A stretch of DNA of 49,181 nt from assembly GCF_021462825.1 (NCBI RefSeq), contig NZ_JAKEEB010000042.1, positions 1-49,181 on the forward strand, in the 5' to 3' direction. Both the position numbers and the translations under genes were made by a program. Below are positions 29,054-37,203 of the stretch, piece by piece. This stretch comes from Streptomyces glomeratus (lineage in GTDB: Bacteria; Actinomycetota; Actinomycetes; Streptomycetales; Streptomycetaceae). The notes under the pieces are model-generated. The model was not told the origin of the DNA and did not search any database. It was given only the letters and a program-made list of their open reading frames with translations. The first letter of the stretch is position 1; each line of letters starts with the position of its first letter.

Positions 29054-29980
29054 ATGGACCTGCACGCTCTGCGCTCCTTCCAGGCCGTGGCCGAGGGCGC
29101 GACGGTCACCGATGCCGCGGCGGAGGCACGCATCACCCAGCCCGCCCTGTCACGCGCCCTGAAGCGGCTCGAGGACGAGGTGGGTGCGGAGCTGTTCCAC
29201 CGCGTCGGCCGGATTCTGCGCCTCACCCCGGCCGGGCGGGTGTTCAAGGAGTACGTCGATGCCGTACTGGACAGCTACGACCGTGGATGCCGCGCGGTGG
29301 CCGAGGTCGTCGACCCGGAGGGCGGCGTGGTGTCGCTGGCCTTCCTGCACACGCTGGGCACCTGGCTCGTCCCCAGGCTGGTCACCGGGTTCCGGGAGGC
29401 CTTCCCCCAGACCCGGTTCGAACTGCACCAGGCCGACGAGAACGGTCTCGCCCAGCGCCTTCTGGACTCCACCGCGGACGTGATCATCACCAGCCGGGAC
29501 CCGGGCCACCCCCTCATCACATGGCGGCGGCTGCTGGTCGAAAGCCTGTGGCTCGCCGTCCCCGTCCGGCACCGCCTGGCCCAGCGGCAGCGAGTCCGTC
29601 TGGCCGAGGCGGCCGAGGAACAGTTCATCGTGCTCAAGCCCGGCTATGGCCTGCGGAGCGTCACCGAAACGCTGTGCCGTCAGGCCGGTTTCAGCCCGCT
29701 CGTCGGCTTCGAGGGCGAAGAGGTGGAGACCCTGCGCGGCCTGGTCGCGGCCGGTCTGGGGGTGTCCCTGATCCCGGTCTCCCGGGAAGCCTCCACCGCC
29801 CCGGACATGAACCCGGACCTGCCCATCCGCTACCTCCAGGTCACCGATGTGCAGGCGGCCCGCGACATCGGCATCGCCTGGCTGGCCTCGCGCACCCTGC
29901 CACCGGCCCCGCAACGGTTCGTCGACCACGCGCGCAGCGTGACCGCCGACGCGACCGCGGCACCTGCGCCCCGAGGCTGA
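29054..29980 (+). CDS. LysR-family regulator of the malic enzyme/FUSC operon
   Basis: The product has 308 residues. An N-terminal winged helix (MDLHALRSFQAVAEGATVTDAAAEARITQPALSRALKRLE) is followed by the periplasmic-binding-like effector domain starting near residue 92 (VVSLAFLHTLGTWLVPRLV). It resembles the CynR/YwbI-like group linked to malate or citrate genes. It is transcribed in the same direction as maeA and the FUSC gene, with only four bases between FUSC stop and ATG, so it is likely translationally coupled. That arrangement is less usual than the divergent one. Confidence 0.92.
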   Translation: MDLHALRSFQAVAEGATVTDAAAEARITQPALSRALKRLEDEVGAELFHRVGRILRLTPAGRVFKEYVDAVLDSYDRGCRAVAEVVDPEGGVVSLAFLHTLGTWLVPRLVTGFREAFPQTRFELHQADENGLAQRLLDSTADVIITSRDPGHPLITWRRLLVESLWLAVPVRHRLAQRQRVRLAEAAEEQFIVLKPGYGLRSVTETLCRQAGFSPLVGFEGEEVETLRGLVAAGLGVSLIPVSREASTAPDMNPDLPIRYLQVTDVQAARDIGIAWLASRTLPPAPQRFVDHARSVTADATAAPAPRG

Positions 29981-30025
29981 CGACAGCCTCGTACGAGGGC
30001 TCCCCTGCGTGCGCCTGTGAGGCTG

Positions 30026-30604
30026 CTATCCGTCAGCGGACTTCGGTTCGCAGATCCGGCGGGCGGCCTCGACGACCGCCGAGCGGTGCCGGGCCAGCCG
30101 CTGCGGCGACCAGGACTGGCCGGCCTCCTCGCCCTCGGCGGCCCAGAACCACGCCTGCGCCATGGCGAGAACCATGGTCAGGAGATCGGCAGGGTCCATC
30201 TCCCGGGCGACGTCGCCACGCTGCTGCGCGGCGGCCACTTCGGCGGTCTTGCGCCGGTAGGCGTCCGGTTCGAGTCCGGTGGCGGAGGGGCGCTCCAGCA
30301 GTTTCCACAGGCGCAGGCGCATCAGGTCCGGACGGGCGACGAGGTGGTCGAAGATCGCACCGGCGTATCCGGGCAGGTCCTCGATGTCGAAGGGCACCGA
30401 CTCGGCACCCGCCGTCAGGGCCCGTCGCAAGACCTCGTCGAACAGCTGTTCCTTGTTGCCGAAGTAGGCGTAGATCAGCCGCTTGTTCGCCCCCGCGGCC
30501 TCCGCGATCCGGTCCACCCGGGCCCCGGCGATGCCATAGGCGGCGAATTCGGTGAAGGCGGCGTCGAGCAGCCGGGCCTTGGTGGCGCTGGAGTCCCGTG
30601 GCAT
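30026..30604 (-). CDS. TetR-family repressor, divergent from aldo/keto reductase
   Basis: The product has 192 residues. The helix-turn-helix occupies residues ~10-55 (LLDAAFTEFAAYGIAGARVD, then ANKRLIYAYFGNKEQLFDEV). The C-terminal domain (~75-185) is a TetR effector pocket rich in Leu/Ala. The gene faces the aldo/keto reductase across 98 bases holding two copies of a palindromic motif, so it almost certainly represses that gene and itself. The inducer is unknown. It is convergent with the LysR gene at 29054. Confidence 0.9.
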   Translation of the reverse strand: MPRDSSATKARLLDAAFTEFAAYGIAGARVDRIAEAAGANKRLIYAYFGNKEQLFDEVLRRALTAGAESVPFDIEDLPGYAGAIFDHLVARPDLMRLRLWKLLERPSATGLEPDAYRRKTAEVAAAQQRGDVAREMDPADLLTMVLAMAQAWFWAAEGEEAGQSWSPQRLARHRSAVVEAARRICEPKSADG

Positions 30605-30621
30605 GCGGCCAGCCTAGCAAG

Positions 30622-30681
30622 TAACTATCTAGTTATTGACACCCGAGGCGCCCCCCTCTACCGTATGTATCTATCCAGTTA
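30622..30681 (+). promoter_or_regulatory. Promoter of the aldo/keto reductase with two TetR operators
   Basis: Operator 1 is the perfect palindrome TAACTA-TC-TAGTTA (30622-30635). Directly after it, TTGACA (30636-30641), 17 bases, TACCGT (30659-30664) form a promoter. Operator 2, CTATCCAGTTA (30671-30681), matches 10 of 11 bases of CTATCTAGTTA at 30625-30635 and covers the transcription start. This A/T-rich signal stands out clearly. Confidence 0.75.
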
Positions 30682-30702
30682 GTTATGAGAAGGGGAACCC
30701 TG

Positions 30703-31686
30703 ATGGAAGATCGCGCACTGGGCAGCAAGGGCCTGACCGTCGGCGCCCAAGGTCTCGGCTGCATGGGCATGAGCGCGTTCTACGGCGCCACCGACGAGAC
30801 CGAGTCGCTGGCCACGATCCACCGCGCGCTGGAGCTCGGCGTCACCCTGCTGGACACCGCCGAGAGCTACGGCCCCTTCGCCAACGAGCAGCTTCTCGGC
30901 AAGGCGCTGGCAGGGCGCCGGGAAGACGCCGTGCTCGCCACCAAGACCGGCGTCGAGATCACCGACGACGGCCGGGTCATCGGTCTCAACGGCCGGCCCG
31001 AGTACGTCCGCCGGGCCCTCGAACGCTCGCTGCGGCACCTGGGCACCGACCATGTGGACCTGTACTACCTGCACCGCATCGACCCCGAGGTGCCCATCGA
31101 GGACACCGTCGGCGCCCTGGCCGAGCTGGTCGCCGAAGGCAAGATCCGCCACATCGGCGTGTGCGAGGCCTCCGCGGGGACCATCCGGCGTGCCCACGCC
31201 GTCCACCCGCTCACCGCCGTCCAGACCGAGTATTCGCTGTTCGAGCGCGGCATCGAGCAGGACGGGGTGCGCGACACGCTGCGGGAGCTGGGAATCGGCC
31301 TGGTCGCCTACTCCCCGCTGGGGCGCGGCTTCCTGTCCGGCGCGATCACCAGTCCCGACGACTTCACCGAGGACGACTGGCGCCGGACCGACCCCCGGTT
31401 CCAGGGCGAGAACTTCCACCGCAACCTGGACGTCGTCCGCGAGGTCCGCCGCATCGCGTCCGACAAGAACGTCACGCCCTCCCAGCTGGCGCTCGCCTGG
31501 GTCCAGCACCAAGGTGCGGTCGCCATCCCCGGCACCAAGCGCCGCCGCTACCTCGAGGAGAACATCGCCGCGACCGAGGTGACCTTGAGCACCGAGGACA
31601 TCGCCGCGATCGACGCGGTCGCCCCGCACGGCGTGGTCACCGGCGACCGCTACGCACCCGAGCTGATGGCGACGCTCAACGGCTGA
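30703..31686 (+). CDS. Aldo/keto reductase (YakC/PLR-like)
   Basis: The product has 327 residues. GSKGLTVGAQGLGCMGMSAFY is the usual start. The catalytic tetrad is visible as Asp (LLDTAESYGP, with Tyr), Lys (LATKTG) and His (YYLHRIDP). It should reduce aldehydes or ketones with NADPH in the cytoplasm. I chose ATG 30703 because AAGGGG precedes it at 6 bases; the frame opens six codons earlier. It is controlled by the divergent TetR repressor through the two operators. Confidence 0.93.
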   Translation: MEDRALGSKGLTVGAQGLGCMGMSAFYGATDETESLATIHRALELGVTLLDTAESYGPFANEQLLGKALAGRREDAVLATKTGVEITDDGRVIGLNGRPEYVRRALERSLRHLGTDHVDLYYLHRIDPEVPIEDTVGALAELVAEGKIRHIGVCEASAGTIRRAHAVHPLTAVQTEYSLFERGIEQDGVRDTLRELGIGLVAYSPLGRGFLSGAITSPDDFTEDDWRRTDPRFQGENFHRNLDVVREVRRIASDKNVTPSQLALAWVQHQGAVAIPGTKRRRYLEENIAATEVTLSTEDIAAIDAVAPHGVVTGDRYAPELMATLNG

Positions 31687-32391
31687 GAGCCGGCCGGCGC
31701 CCCACAAGGTCCCGTCGCGGGGCCGGAAGGCCCTCACCGGTGGCGCCGACAGCCCTCCGGACCAGCCACGAGCGGTGCGCGACCACGTGCCGCGGCGGCC
31801 GGACACCGTCATCGCTGCCGGACACTTCACGGACGGCGTGTTCGGCCGTGTCACCTCGGTGGGCGACCTCCACGCCTGGGCTCCCGTCGGCGGCTCGCCG
31901 TCTTCCCGGTGACCCGTCCCGGCATGCCCTCCCGGGCGCGGCCCACCCGCCCCCTTCGGCCAACCCCGTCACCGGGGCACCGTTCGACCAACCCCCGTCA
32001 CCGCGGCACCGAACGCGATCGGAACGTCATCGGGCCGTGGGGCGAGGAACTGCTGCGCGCGCCTGTCGTCCTGGGAGGACAGCAGATCAACGAGGACGGG
32101 TCCGTGCGCTATTGCGAGGTGGCTCGAGGCCAGCCACCCGCTGCTGAGCAAGGTGTTGCACGGGCTCTGGTCCGCGGAGTTCGTGCTCGGCGATCGCGAT
32201 CCTCGTCTGCGCGCCGGCTGAGGCGGGCAATACGGCACGGGGCGGGCGGCCCCGGTCGATGGAAACCAGGATGTGTGACCCGCCTTCGGCCCCCGAAAAG
32301 TGCTCCCGGTCCGCAATGCCCGGGCTGTCCGGTCTCTCCCCGCCTGACCCACGACACCTCGAAGCCGGCTTGTCAGGGTTAACGTGACAGG
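31687..32391. other. Gene-poor region with possible gene remnants
   Basis: No intact gene is seen in this 705-base region. Two short protein-like stretches remain. One, ending at TGA 31910-31912, contains DTVIAAGHFTDGVFGRV. Another, around 32105-32220, contains LEASHPLLSKVLHGLWSAEF. Both lack starts and continuation, and I cannot name their families with confidence. The last ~30 bases before 32392 must contain the LysR translation signals, which are weak. Confidence 0.4.
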
Positions 32392-33300
32392 GTGGAAATG
32401 TTCCATTTGCGGTATTTCGTCGCTGTTGCGGAGGAGCTGAACTTCTCGGCGGCGGCCCGTCGACTGCATATGGCCACTTCGCCGCTGAGCCAGCGGATCA
32501 GGGACCTCGAGCGGGAGCTCGACCACCGACTGTTCGACCGCGACACACACAGTGTCACGCTCACGCCGGCCGGTGAAGCGCTGCTGCCGATCGCGCAAGA
32601 GGTGCTGGAGCAGATCAATTCCATCCCATGGCGGCTGCGCGAGGTGACCCGATCCGGGCGCACCACCATGTTCGTGGGCATTCCCCCGGGGTTGCACCCC
32701 AGGCTGAGCGAGCTCGTCGACACGCTGGCCGAGCGCGTGAGCAGGAGGTGCGAGCTCCTGCGCTGGCCCGGCAGTTCCAAGGCTCTGACCATCGGCGTGC
32801 GCGAGGGCAGACTCCCGCTCGCGCTGGCCCGGCTGCCGATCAGCGATCCCGCGCTGGACCAGCTGCCCGCCATATCGGAACGGCTGGCAGCGGTGGTGCC
32901 GGCCGACCAATTCGCCGGGCGGGACTCCGTGGCACTGGCCGACCTGGCCGACCTCTCCTTCATCGTCGCGCCCAAGGAAATCAGCGCCGCTTACTTCGAA
33001 CAGCTTGACCGGGAACTGTGCGAGCGGGGGATCAAGAAACGTATCAAGCTGACGGATACCGGCTATGCGGGAGTCGCTCAAGTAATTTCCAGCGGAATGG
33101 CTTTCTACTTTTCCATACTCGACACGGAAAGTCCCATGCACCGCTATGCGATGGAGAATACGAAGGTCCTGCCTTTCACGGATTTCGAACCTCGACTGGA
33201 CACTGTCCTGATCTGGCGGCACGACCGGGCGTCTGGCGGTGACCTCGATGAACTCGTCGAAGCAGCCCGCGAGGTCTTCGCCGACCCGCTTCACGTCTGA
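32392..33300 (+). CDS. LysR-family regulator of the intact locus
   Basis: The product has 302 residues. The winged helix starts FHLRYFVAVAEELNFSAAAR. The effector domain extends from ~92 (TMFVGIPPGLHPRLSELVD) to ~290. It lies upstream of, and in the same orientation as, the five catabolic genes, 247 bases away from the CoA transferase. Lower GC near its 3' end (33040-33180) differs from the flanks. The fossil at 22241 is its paralogue. It is likely an activator responding to the pathway substrate or a CoA thioester (inference from family and position). Confidence 0.92.
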   Translation: MEMFHLRYFVAVAEELNFSAAARRLHMATSPLSQRIRDLERELDHRLFDRDTHSVTLTPAGEALLPIAQEVLEQINSIPWRLREVTRSGRTTMFVGIPPGLHPRLSELVDTLAERVSRRCELLRWPGSSKALTIGVREGRLPLALARLPISDPALDQLPAISERLAAVVPADQFAGRDSVALADLADLSFIVAPKEISAAYFEQLDRELCERGIKKRIKLTDTGYAGVAQVISSGMAFYFSILDTESPMHRYAMENTKVLPFTDFEPRLDTVLIWRHDRASGGDLDELVEAAREVFADPLHV

Positions 33301-33339
33301 ACCGAGCAGGCCGCACGTGGGGGCTCCAATATCCACCCT

Positions 33340-33394
33340 CGATGCCCTTGATGCCCTTGACGCCTTGACGCCGTCGACGCCGTCGACGCCCTGA
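33340..33394. repeat. Short tandem repeats after the LysR gene
   Basis: Runs of a 9-base-like unit (GATGCCCTT, GATGCCCTT, GACGCCTT, GACGCCGTC, GACGCCGTC, GACGCCCTG) lie between the LysR stop and the inverted repeat. They look like replication-slippage product; no function is evident. Confidence 0.6.
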
Positions 33395-33437
33395 AGCGGC
33401 GTGACCCCATCGGAGGAGCGGTTTTTCGTGATTTGAC

Positions 33438-33462
33438 CGGTGTGACCTCTGCGGTCACACCG
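33438..33462. promoter_or_regulatory. Perfect 10-bp inverted repeat before the CoA-transferase operon
   Basis: CGGTGTGACC (33438-33447), TCTGC, GGTCACACCG (33453-33462). It is followed by an unusually A/T-rich stretch (33463-33530), the likely promoter. It can be read either as a terminator for the LysR gene or as an operator of the downstream operon; position and symmetry allow both. Confidence 0.6.
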
Positions 33463-33547
33463 ATATTAGCAATACGATAATTCCACCGGTCGCAATTCGC
33501 CATTAGCGTTTTTGTCATAGCCAACCGAGGCATGAAAGGACGCGACA

Positions 33548-34708
33548 ATGGCGGACACACACACTTCCGGGCCCCTCGACGGCGTGCGGATCATCGACCT
33601 CTCGACCGTGGTCATGGGGCCGTACGCGGCCCAGATCCTCGGAGATCTGGGCGCCGATGTCATCAAGATCGAATCCCCCACGGACACCGTCCGGGTGGGC
33701 GAGTACCGCAACACGCCGGGCATGACCCCGATGCACCTCAACGTCAACCGCAACAAGCGCAGCGTGGACCTCAACCTCAAGGACGAGGCCGAGCACGCCC
33801 AGGCCCTGAAGCTCATCGGCACCGCCGACGTACTGATCACCAACATGCGCCCCCGTGCGCTCGCCCGACTGAGCCTGACCTACGACGACCTCGCCGCCGC
33901 GAATCCGGGTCTGGTCTACGCACACGCCGCGGGCTTCCGCAGCGACTCCGACCGGGCCGACGCCGCCGCCTACGACGAGACCGTCCAGGCCGCCTCCGGG
34001 CTGGTCGACATCGCCAACCGCACGCTGGGGACGCCGCTCTACCTGCCGACCATCCTCGCCGACAAGGTCTCGGCGCTGACCATCGTCTACAGCGTGCTCG
34101 CGGCGCTGGTGCACCGGGACAAGGCCGGGCACGGCCAGCAGATCGAGATCCCGATGGCCGACACACTGATCACGTTCAACCTGATCGAGCATCTCGCAGG
34201 GCACACCTTCGAACCGGCGACGGGCCCCACGGGCTACGCGCGGTCGCTCTCGCAGCACCACAGGGCCCGGCGCACCAAGGACGGCCTGGCCGCCGTGATT
34301 CCGTACAACCCGCAGAACTACCGCGACTTCTTCGCCGCCGCCGGCCGTCCCGAGCTCACCGCGGACCCGCGCGTCAACGGCCCCGTCCTCAACCCGGCGG
34401 ACGCCGACGACCTGTCCGACCTGGTCGACGAGTGCACCCCTGCGCTGACCACGGCGGAATGGGCCGAGGTGTGTGTCAAGCACAGCATCCCGATGGGACC
34501 GGTGCTGGAGCTGGACCACTCGCACGAGGACCCCTACGTCCGCGAGGGCCACCTGCTCGACACGGTGGTCCACCCGACCGAGGGCCCGGTCCACACGATC
34601 GGGATCCCGGTGAGGTTCTCGGCCACGCCCGGCTCGATCCGCCGTCTGGCCCCGGTTCCGGGCCAGGACACCGCGGAGGTCCTCGCCGAGCTGTCTGCGA
34701 CTCGCTGA
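33548..34708 (+). CDS. CaiB/BaiF-type class III CoA transferase
   Basis: The product has 386 residues, normal for the family. It starts GPLDGVRIIDLSTVVMGPYA, then LGDLGADVIKIESP. The catalytic aspartate is probably Asp143 (AAYDETVQAASGL), aligned with the YD..QA.SG motif. These enzymes move CoA between carboxylic acids through an acyl-aspartyl intermediate. In this locus it could swap CoA from a product (hydroxyacyl-CoA) to the fresh substrate, as in the carnitine pathway. GAAAGGA precedes the ATG. It is first gene of the five-gene operon; only its tail survives in copy 1. Confidence 0.92.
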   Translation: MADTHTSGPLDGVRIIDLSTVVMGPYAAQILGDLGADVIKIESPTDTVRVGEYRNTPGMTPMHLNVNRNKRSVDLNLKDEAEHAQALKLIGTADVLITNMRPRALARLSLTYDDLAAANPGLVYAHAAGFRSDSDRADAAAYDETVQAASGLVDIANRTLGTPLYLPTILADKVSALTIVYSVLAALVHRDKAGHGQQIEIPMADTLITFNLIEHLAGHTFEPATGPTGYARSLSQHHRARRTKDGLAAVIPYNPQNYRDFFAAAGRPELTADPRVNGPVLNPADADDLSDLVDECTPALTTAEWAEVCVKHSIPMGPVLELDHSHEDPYVREGHLLDTVVHPTEGPVHTIGIPVRFSATPGSIRRLAPVPGQDTAEVLAELSATR

Positions 34709-34739
34709 GCCCGCAGTACGTCGTAGGAGAAGCACAGCG

Positions 34740-35507
34740 ATGAAGAGCAACGAAGTGCGCGTCCAGCGGGTCTGCTCGATCCTGCTGATCACCATCGACC
34801 GCCCGCACGCACGCAACGCGGTGAACGCCGCGGTCGCCGCCGGCCTGGCCGCCGCGCTGGACGAACTGGAGGCCGACGCCGCGCTGCGGGCCGGTGTCCT
34901 GACCGGAGCGAACGGCACCTTCAGCGCGGGCATGGACCTCAAGGCCGCCCTGAAGGGTGAGTCGCCCGCCATACCGGGCCGCGGCTTCGGTGGCCTGACC
35001 GAGGCAGAGCTGACGAAGCCCCTGATCGCCGCGGTGGAAGGCTTCGCCCTGGGCGGCGGATTCGAACTCGCCCTGGGCTGTGACCTGATCGTCGCCGCCG
35101 AGGACGCGAAGTTCGGCCTGCCGGAGGTCAAGCGCGGTCTGATCGCCGCCGGTGGCGGCGTGATCCGGCTGCCCAAGCGCATCCCGTACCACCTGGCGAT
35201 GGAGCTGCTGCTGACCGGTGAGCCGGTGAGCGGGGGCCGCGCAGGAGAGCTGGGCCTGGCCAACCGGGTCACCGGGCCCGGCGAGGCAGTGGCCGCCGCC
35301 GTCGAGCTCGCCGAGCAGCTCGCCCACAACGCCCCGCTCGCGCTGGCCGCGGTGAAGAACCTTACGCGGGCCGCCGACGGCGTCCCGGAGGCCGATGTGT
35401 TCGCTGTGCAGCGCAAGGAGATGGGCACTTTGATGGCCTCGGCCGACGCGCGCGAGGGCATGACCGCCTTCGCCGAGCGCCGTGCCCCGCAGTGGACGGG
35501 CAAGTGA
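34740..35507 (+). CDS. Crotonase (enoyl-CoA hydratase/isomerase family), copy 2
   Basis: The product has 255 residues. The catalytic pair is Glu109 (GGGFELAL) and Glu129 (FGLPEVKRG), spaced like Glu144/Glu164 of rat enoyl-CoA hydratase; FSAGMDLKA supplies part of the oxyanion hole. It likely hydrates the product of the acyl-CoA dehydrogenase. It starts 31 bases after the CoA transferase with GGAGAAG before the ATG, and its stop is one base from the next start. Confidence 0.93.
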   Translation: MKSNEVRVQRVCSILLITIDRPHARNAVNAAVAAGLAAALDELEADAALRAGVLTGANGTFSAGMDLKAALKGESPAIPGRGFGGLTEAELTKPLIAAVEGFALGGGFELALGCDLIVAAEDAKFGLPEVKRGLIAAGGGVIRLPKRIPYHLAMELLLTGEPVSGGRAGELGLANRVTGPGEAVAAAVELAEQLAHNAPLALAAVKNLTRAADGVPEADVFAVQRKEMGTLMASADAREGMTAFAERRAPQWTGK

Positions 35508-35508
35508 C

Positions 35509-36255
35509 ATGCGGATCGAAGACGTACGGCGCCATGTGACCACCCCGCTGACCCGCCCGGCGTTTCCACCCAGGACCGCGTGGTTCACCGACCGCGAGTA
35601 CCTCAGCATCGTCTACCGCACCGACCCCGGCGCGCTGCGGGCGGTCGTTCCCGAGCCCTTGAGGATCGAGGAGCCGCTGGTCCGGTTCGAGATCATGAAG
35701 ATGAACGACGTCACCGGGTTCGGCCCCTACACCGAGGGCGGCCAGGCGATCCAGGTCAGCTTCGACGGCGAGCCGGGCGAGTACCTGCACGCGATGTACC
35801 TCGACAGCTTCCCGGCGACAGCGGCCGGACGCGAGGCCGGCGCCTACCCGAAGGTTCTCGGCACACCGCAGCTGTACGTCGACCAGGACGTGCTGGTCGG
35901 CACCCTGGACTACGGCACGCTGCGGGTCGCCACCGCGACCATGGGCTACAAGCATGACGCGCTCGACACATGCGAGGCCGAAGAGCAGATCACCGTGCCG
36001 ACCTTCATGCTGAAGGCCGTCCCCGGCTACGACGGCACCCCGCGCGTCCTGGAGCTGGTCCGCACCGAGATCACCGACGTGCTCGTCAAGGCCGCCTACA
36101 CCGGCCCGGCCCGGCTGCAGCTGTTCCAGCACGTCCTCGCCCCGCTGGCCGACCTGCCCGTCCTGGAGATCGTCTCCGCCAGCCACATCCTCACCGATCT
36201 GACCCTCGCCCCGGTCAAGCCGGTCTTCGACTACCTCAAGGCAGACACCCAGTGA
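35509..36255 (+). CDS. Acetoacetate decarboxylase-family protein, copy 2
   Basis: The product has 248 residues. Arg29, Glu76 and Lys115 (AYPKVLG) match the catalytic residues of clostridial Adc by number, while Lys116 is replaced by Val, exactly as in copy 1. The shared substitution shows it is a property of this subfamily and not decay. Expected chemistry is Schiff-base decarboxylation of a beta-keto acid, or a related aldol/hydratase reaction. ATG 35509 lies one base after the crotonase stop; the end overlaps the next gene by four bases (GTGA). Confidence 0.88.
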   Translation: MRIEDVRRHVTTPLTRPAFPPRTAWFTDREYLSIVYRTDPGALRAVVPEPLRIEEPLVRFEIMKMNDVTGFGPYTEGGQAIQVSFDGEPGEYLHAMYLDSFPATAAGREAGAYPKVLGTPQLYVDQDVLVGTLDYGTLRVATATMGYKHDALDTCEAEEQITVPTFMLKAVPGYDGTPRVLELVRTEITDVLVKAAYTGPARLQLFQHVLAPLADLPVLEIVSASHILTDLTLAPVKPVFDYLKADTQ

Positions 36256-37202
36256 CACGTCATTTCCGCACCGCCGCCGTGATCGGCGCGGGCACCATCG
36301 GGCTGTCCTGGACGGCACTGTTCGCCGGCCACGGCCTGACCGTCCGCGTGAGTGACCCGCGCCCAGATCTCGCCGAGGCGATCGGCACGGCACTCGCCGC
36401 GTTCACCCCGCACCTGACCGCCCAGGGTCTGGACACCGACGGCCTCGCCGACCGGGTCCACTTCGCGGCCGACGTCACGGAAGCCGTCCGGGACGCCGAC
36501 GTCGTCCAGGAGAACGGGCCCGAGCGCGTCGCATTCAAGAAGGAGCTGTTCGCCCGGCTGGTCCGGGAGGCCCCCGGGCACGCACTGATGCTGAGTTCGT
36601 CGTCGGCGATCCCGGCGACCGTCTTCACCACGGACCTCGAGGACGCCGGCCGCATCCTCATCGGACACCCCTTCAATCCGCCGCATCTGCTGCCGCTCGT
36701 CGAGGTCGTACCCGGCGAACGCACCACCGAGGAAGCCGTGCAGGCGGCCGTCGACTTCTACACCGCCGTCGGCCGCACCCCCGTCGTCGAACGCCAGGAG
36801 ATCCCCGGCTTCGTGGGCAACCGTCTCCAGAGCGCGCTCAACCGCGAGGCCGTCTACCTCGTCCAGCAGGGCGTCGTGAGCCCCGAGGACCTGGACACCG
36901 TCGTCACGCACTCGCTCGGCATCCGCTGGTCCACGGTCGGGCCGTTCCTCGGCTCACATCTGGGCGGCGGCCCCGGCGGCTACCGCCACATCAGCGCGCA
37001 TATCGGCCGGTCCATGCAGCAGTTGGCCCTCGGACAGCCCTCGCAGGACCCCAAGGACCGGGAGCGAGTCATCGAAGCGGTGGAGAAGGCATACGCCTCC
37101 ACGCCGTACACCCACCTCGCCGAGGCCCGGGACCGCAGGCAACTCGCCGTCCTGTCCGCCCTGGAAGACATCCGCCGCAACCAGCACCAGAAGGAGAACT
37201 GA
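36252..37202 (+). CDS. Carnitine/gulonate-dehydrogenase-like NAD enzyme, copy 2
   Basis: The product has 316 residues. GAGTIGLSWTALFAGHGL binds NAD. LSSSSAIPATVFT and IGHPFNPPHLLPLVEVVPGE carry the active-site Ser and His. EIPGFVGNRL begins the helical C-terminal domain. Family members of this type (lambda-crystallin, L-carnitine dehydrogenase) oxidise free beta-hydroxy acids, which would feed a beta-keto acid to the decarboxylase encoded just upstream. The GTG start overlaps the previous stop; the acyl-CoA dehydrogenase follows after one base. Confidence 0.88.
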   Translation: MTRHFRTAAVIGAGTIGLSWTALFAGHGLTVRVSDPRPDLAEAIGTALAAFTPHLTAQGLDTDGLADRVHFAADVTEAVRDADVVQENGPERVAFKKELFARLVREAPGHALMLSSSSAIPATVFTTDLEDAGRILIGHPFNPPHLLPLVEVVPGERTTEEAVQAAVDFYTAVGRTPVVERQEIPGFVGNRLQSALNREAVYLVQQGVVSPEDLDTVVTHSLGIRWSTVGPFLGSHLGGGPGGYRHISAHIGRSMQQLALGQPSQDPKDRERVIEAVEKAYASTPYTHLAEARDRRQLAVLSALEDIRRNQHQKEN

Positions 37203-37203
37203 G

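Noticed and set aside
29984..30025. Hairpin between LysR (29980) and TetR (30026) as a terminator
   Set aside because: Only a 7-bp stem with a 28-base loop; too weak to call.
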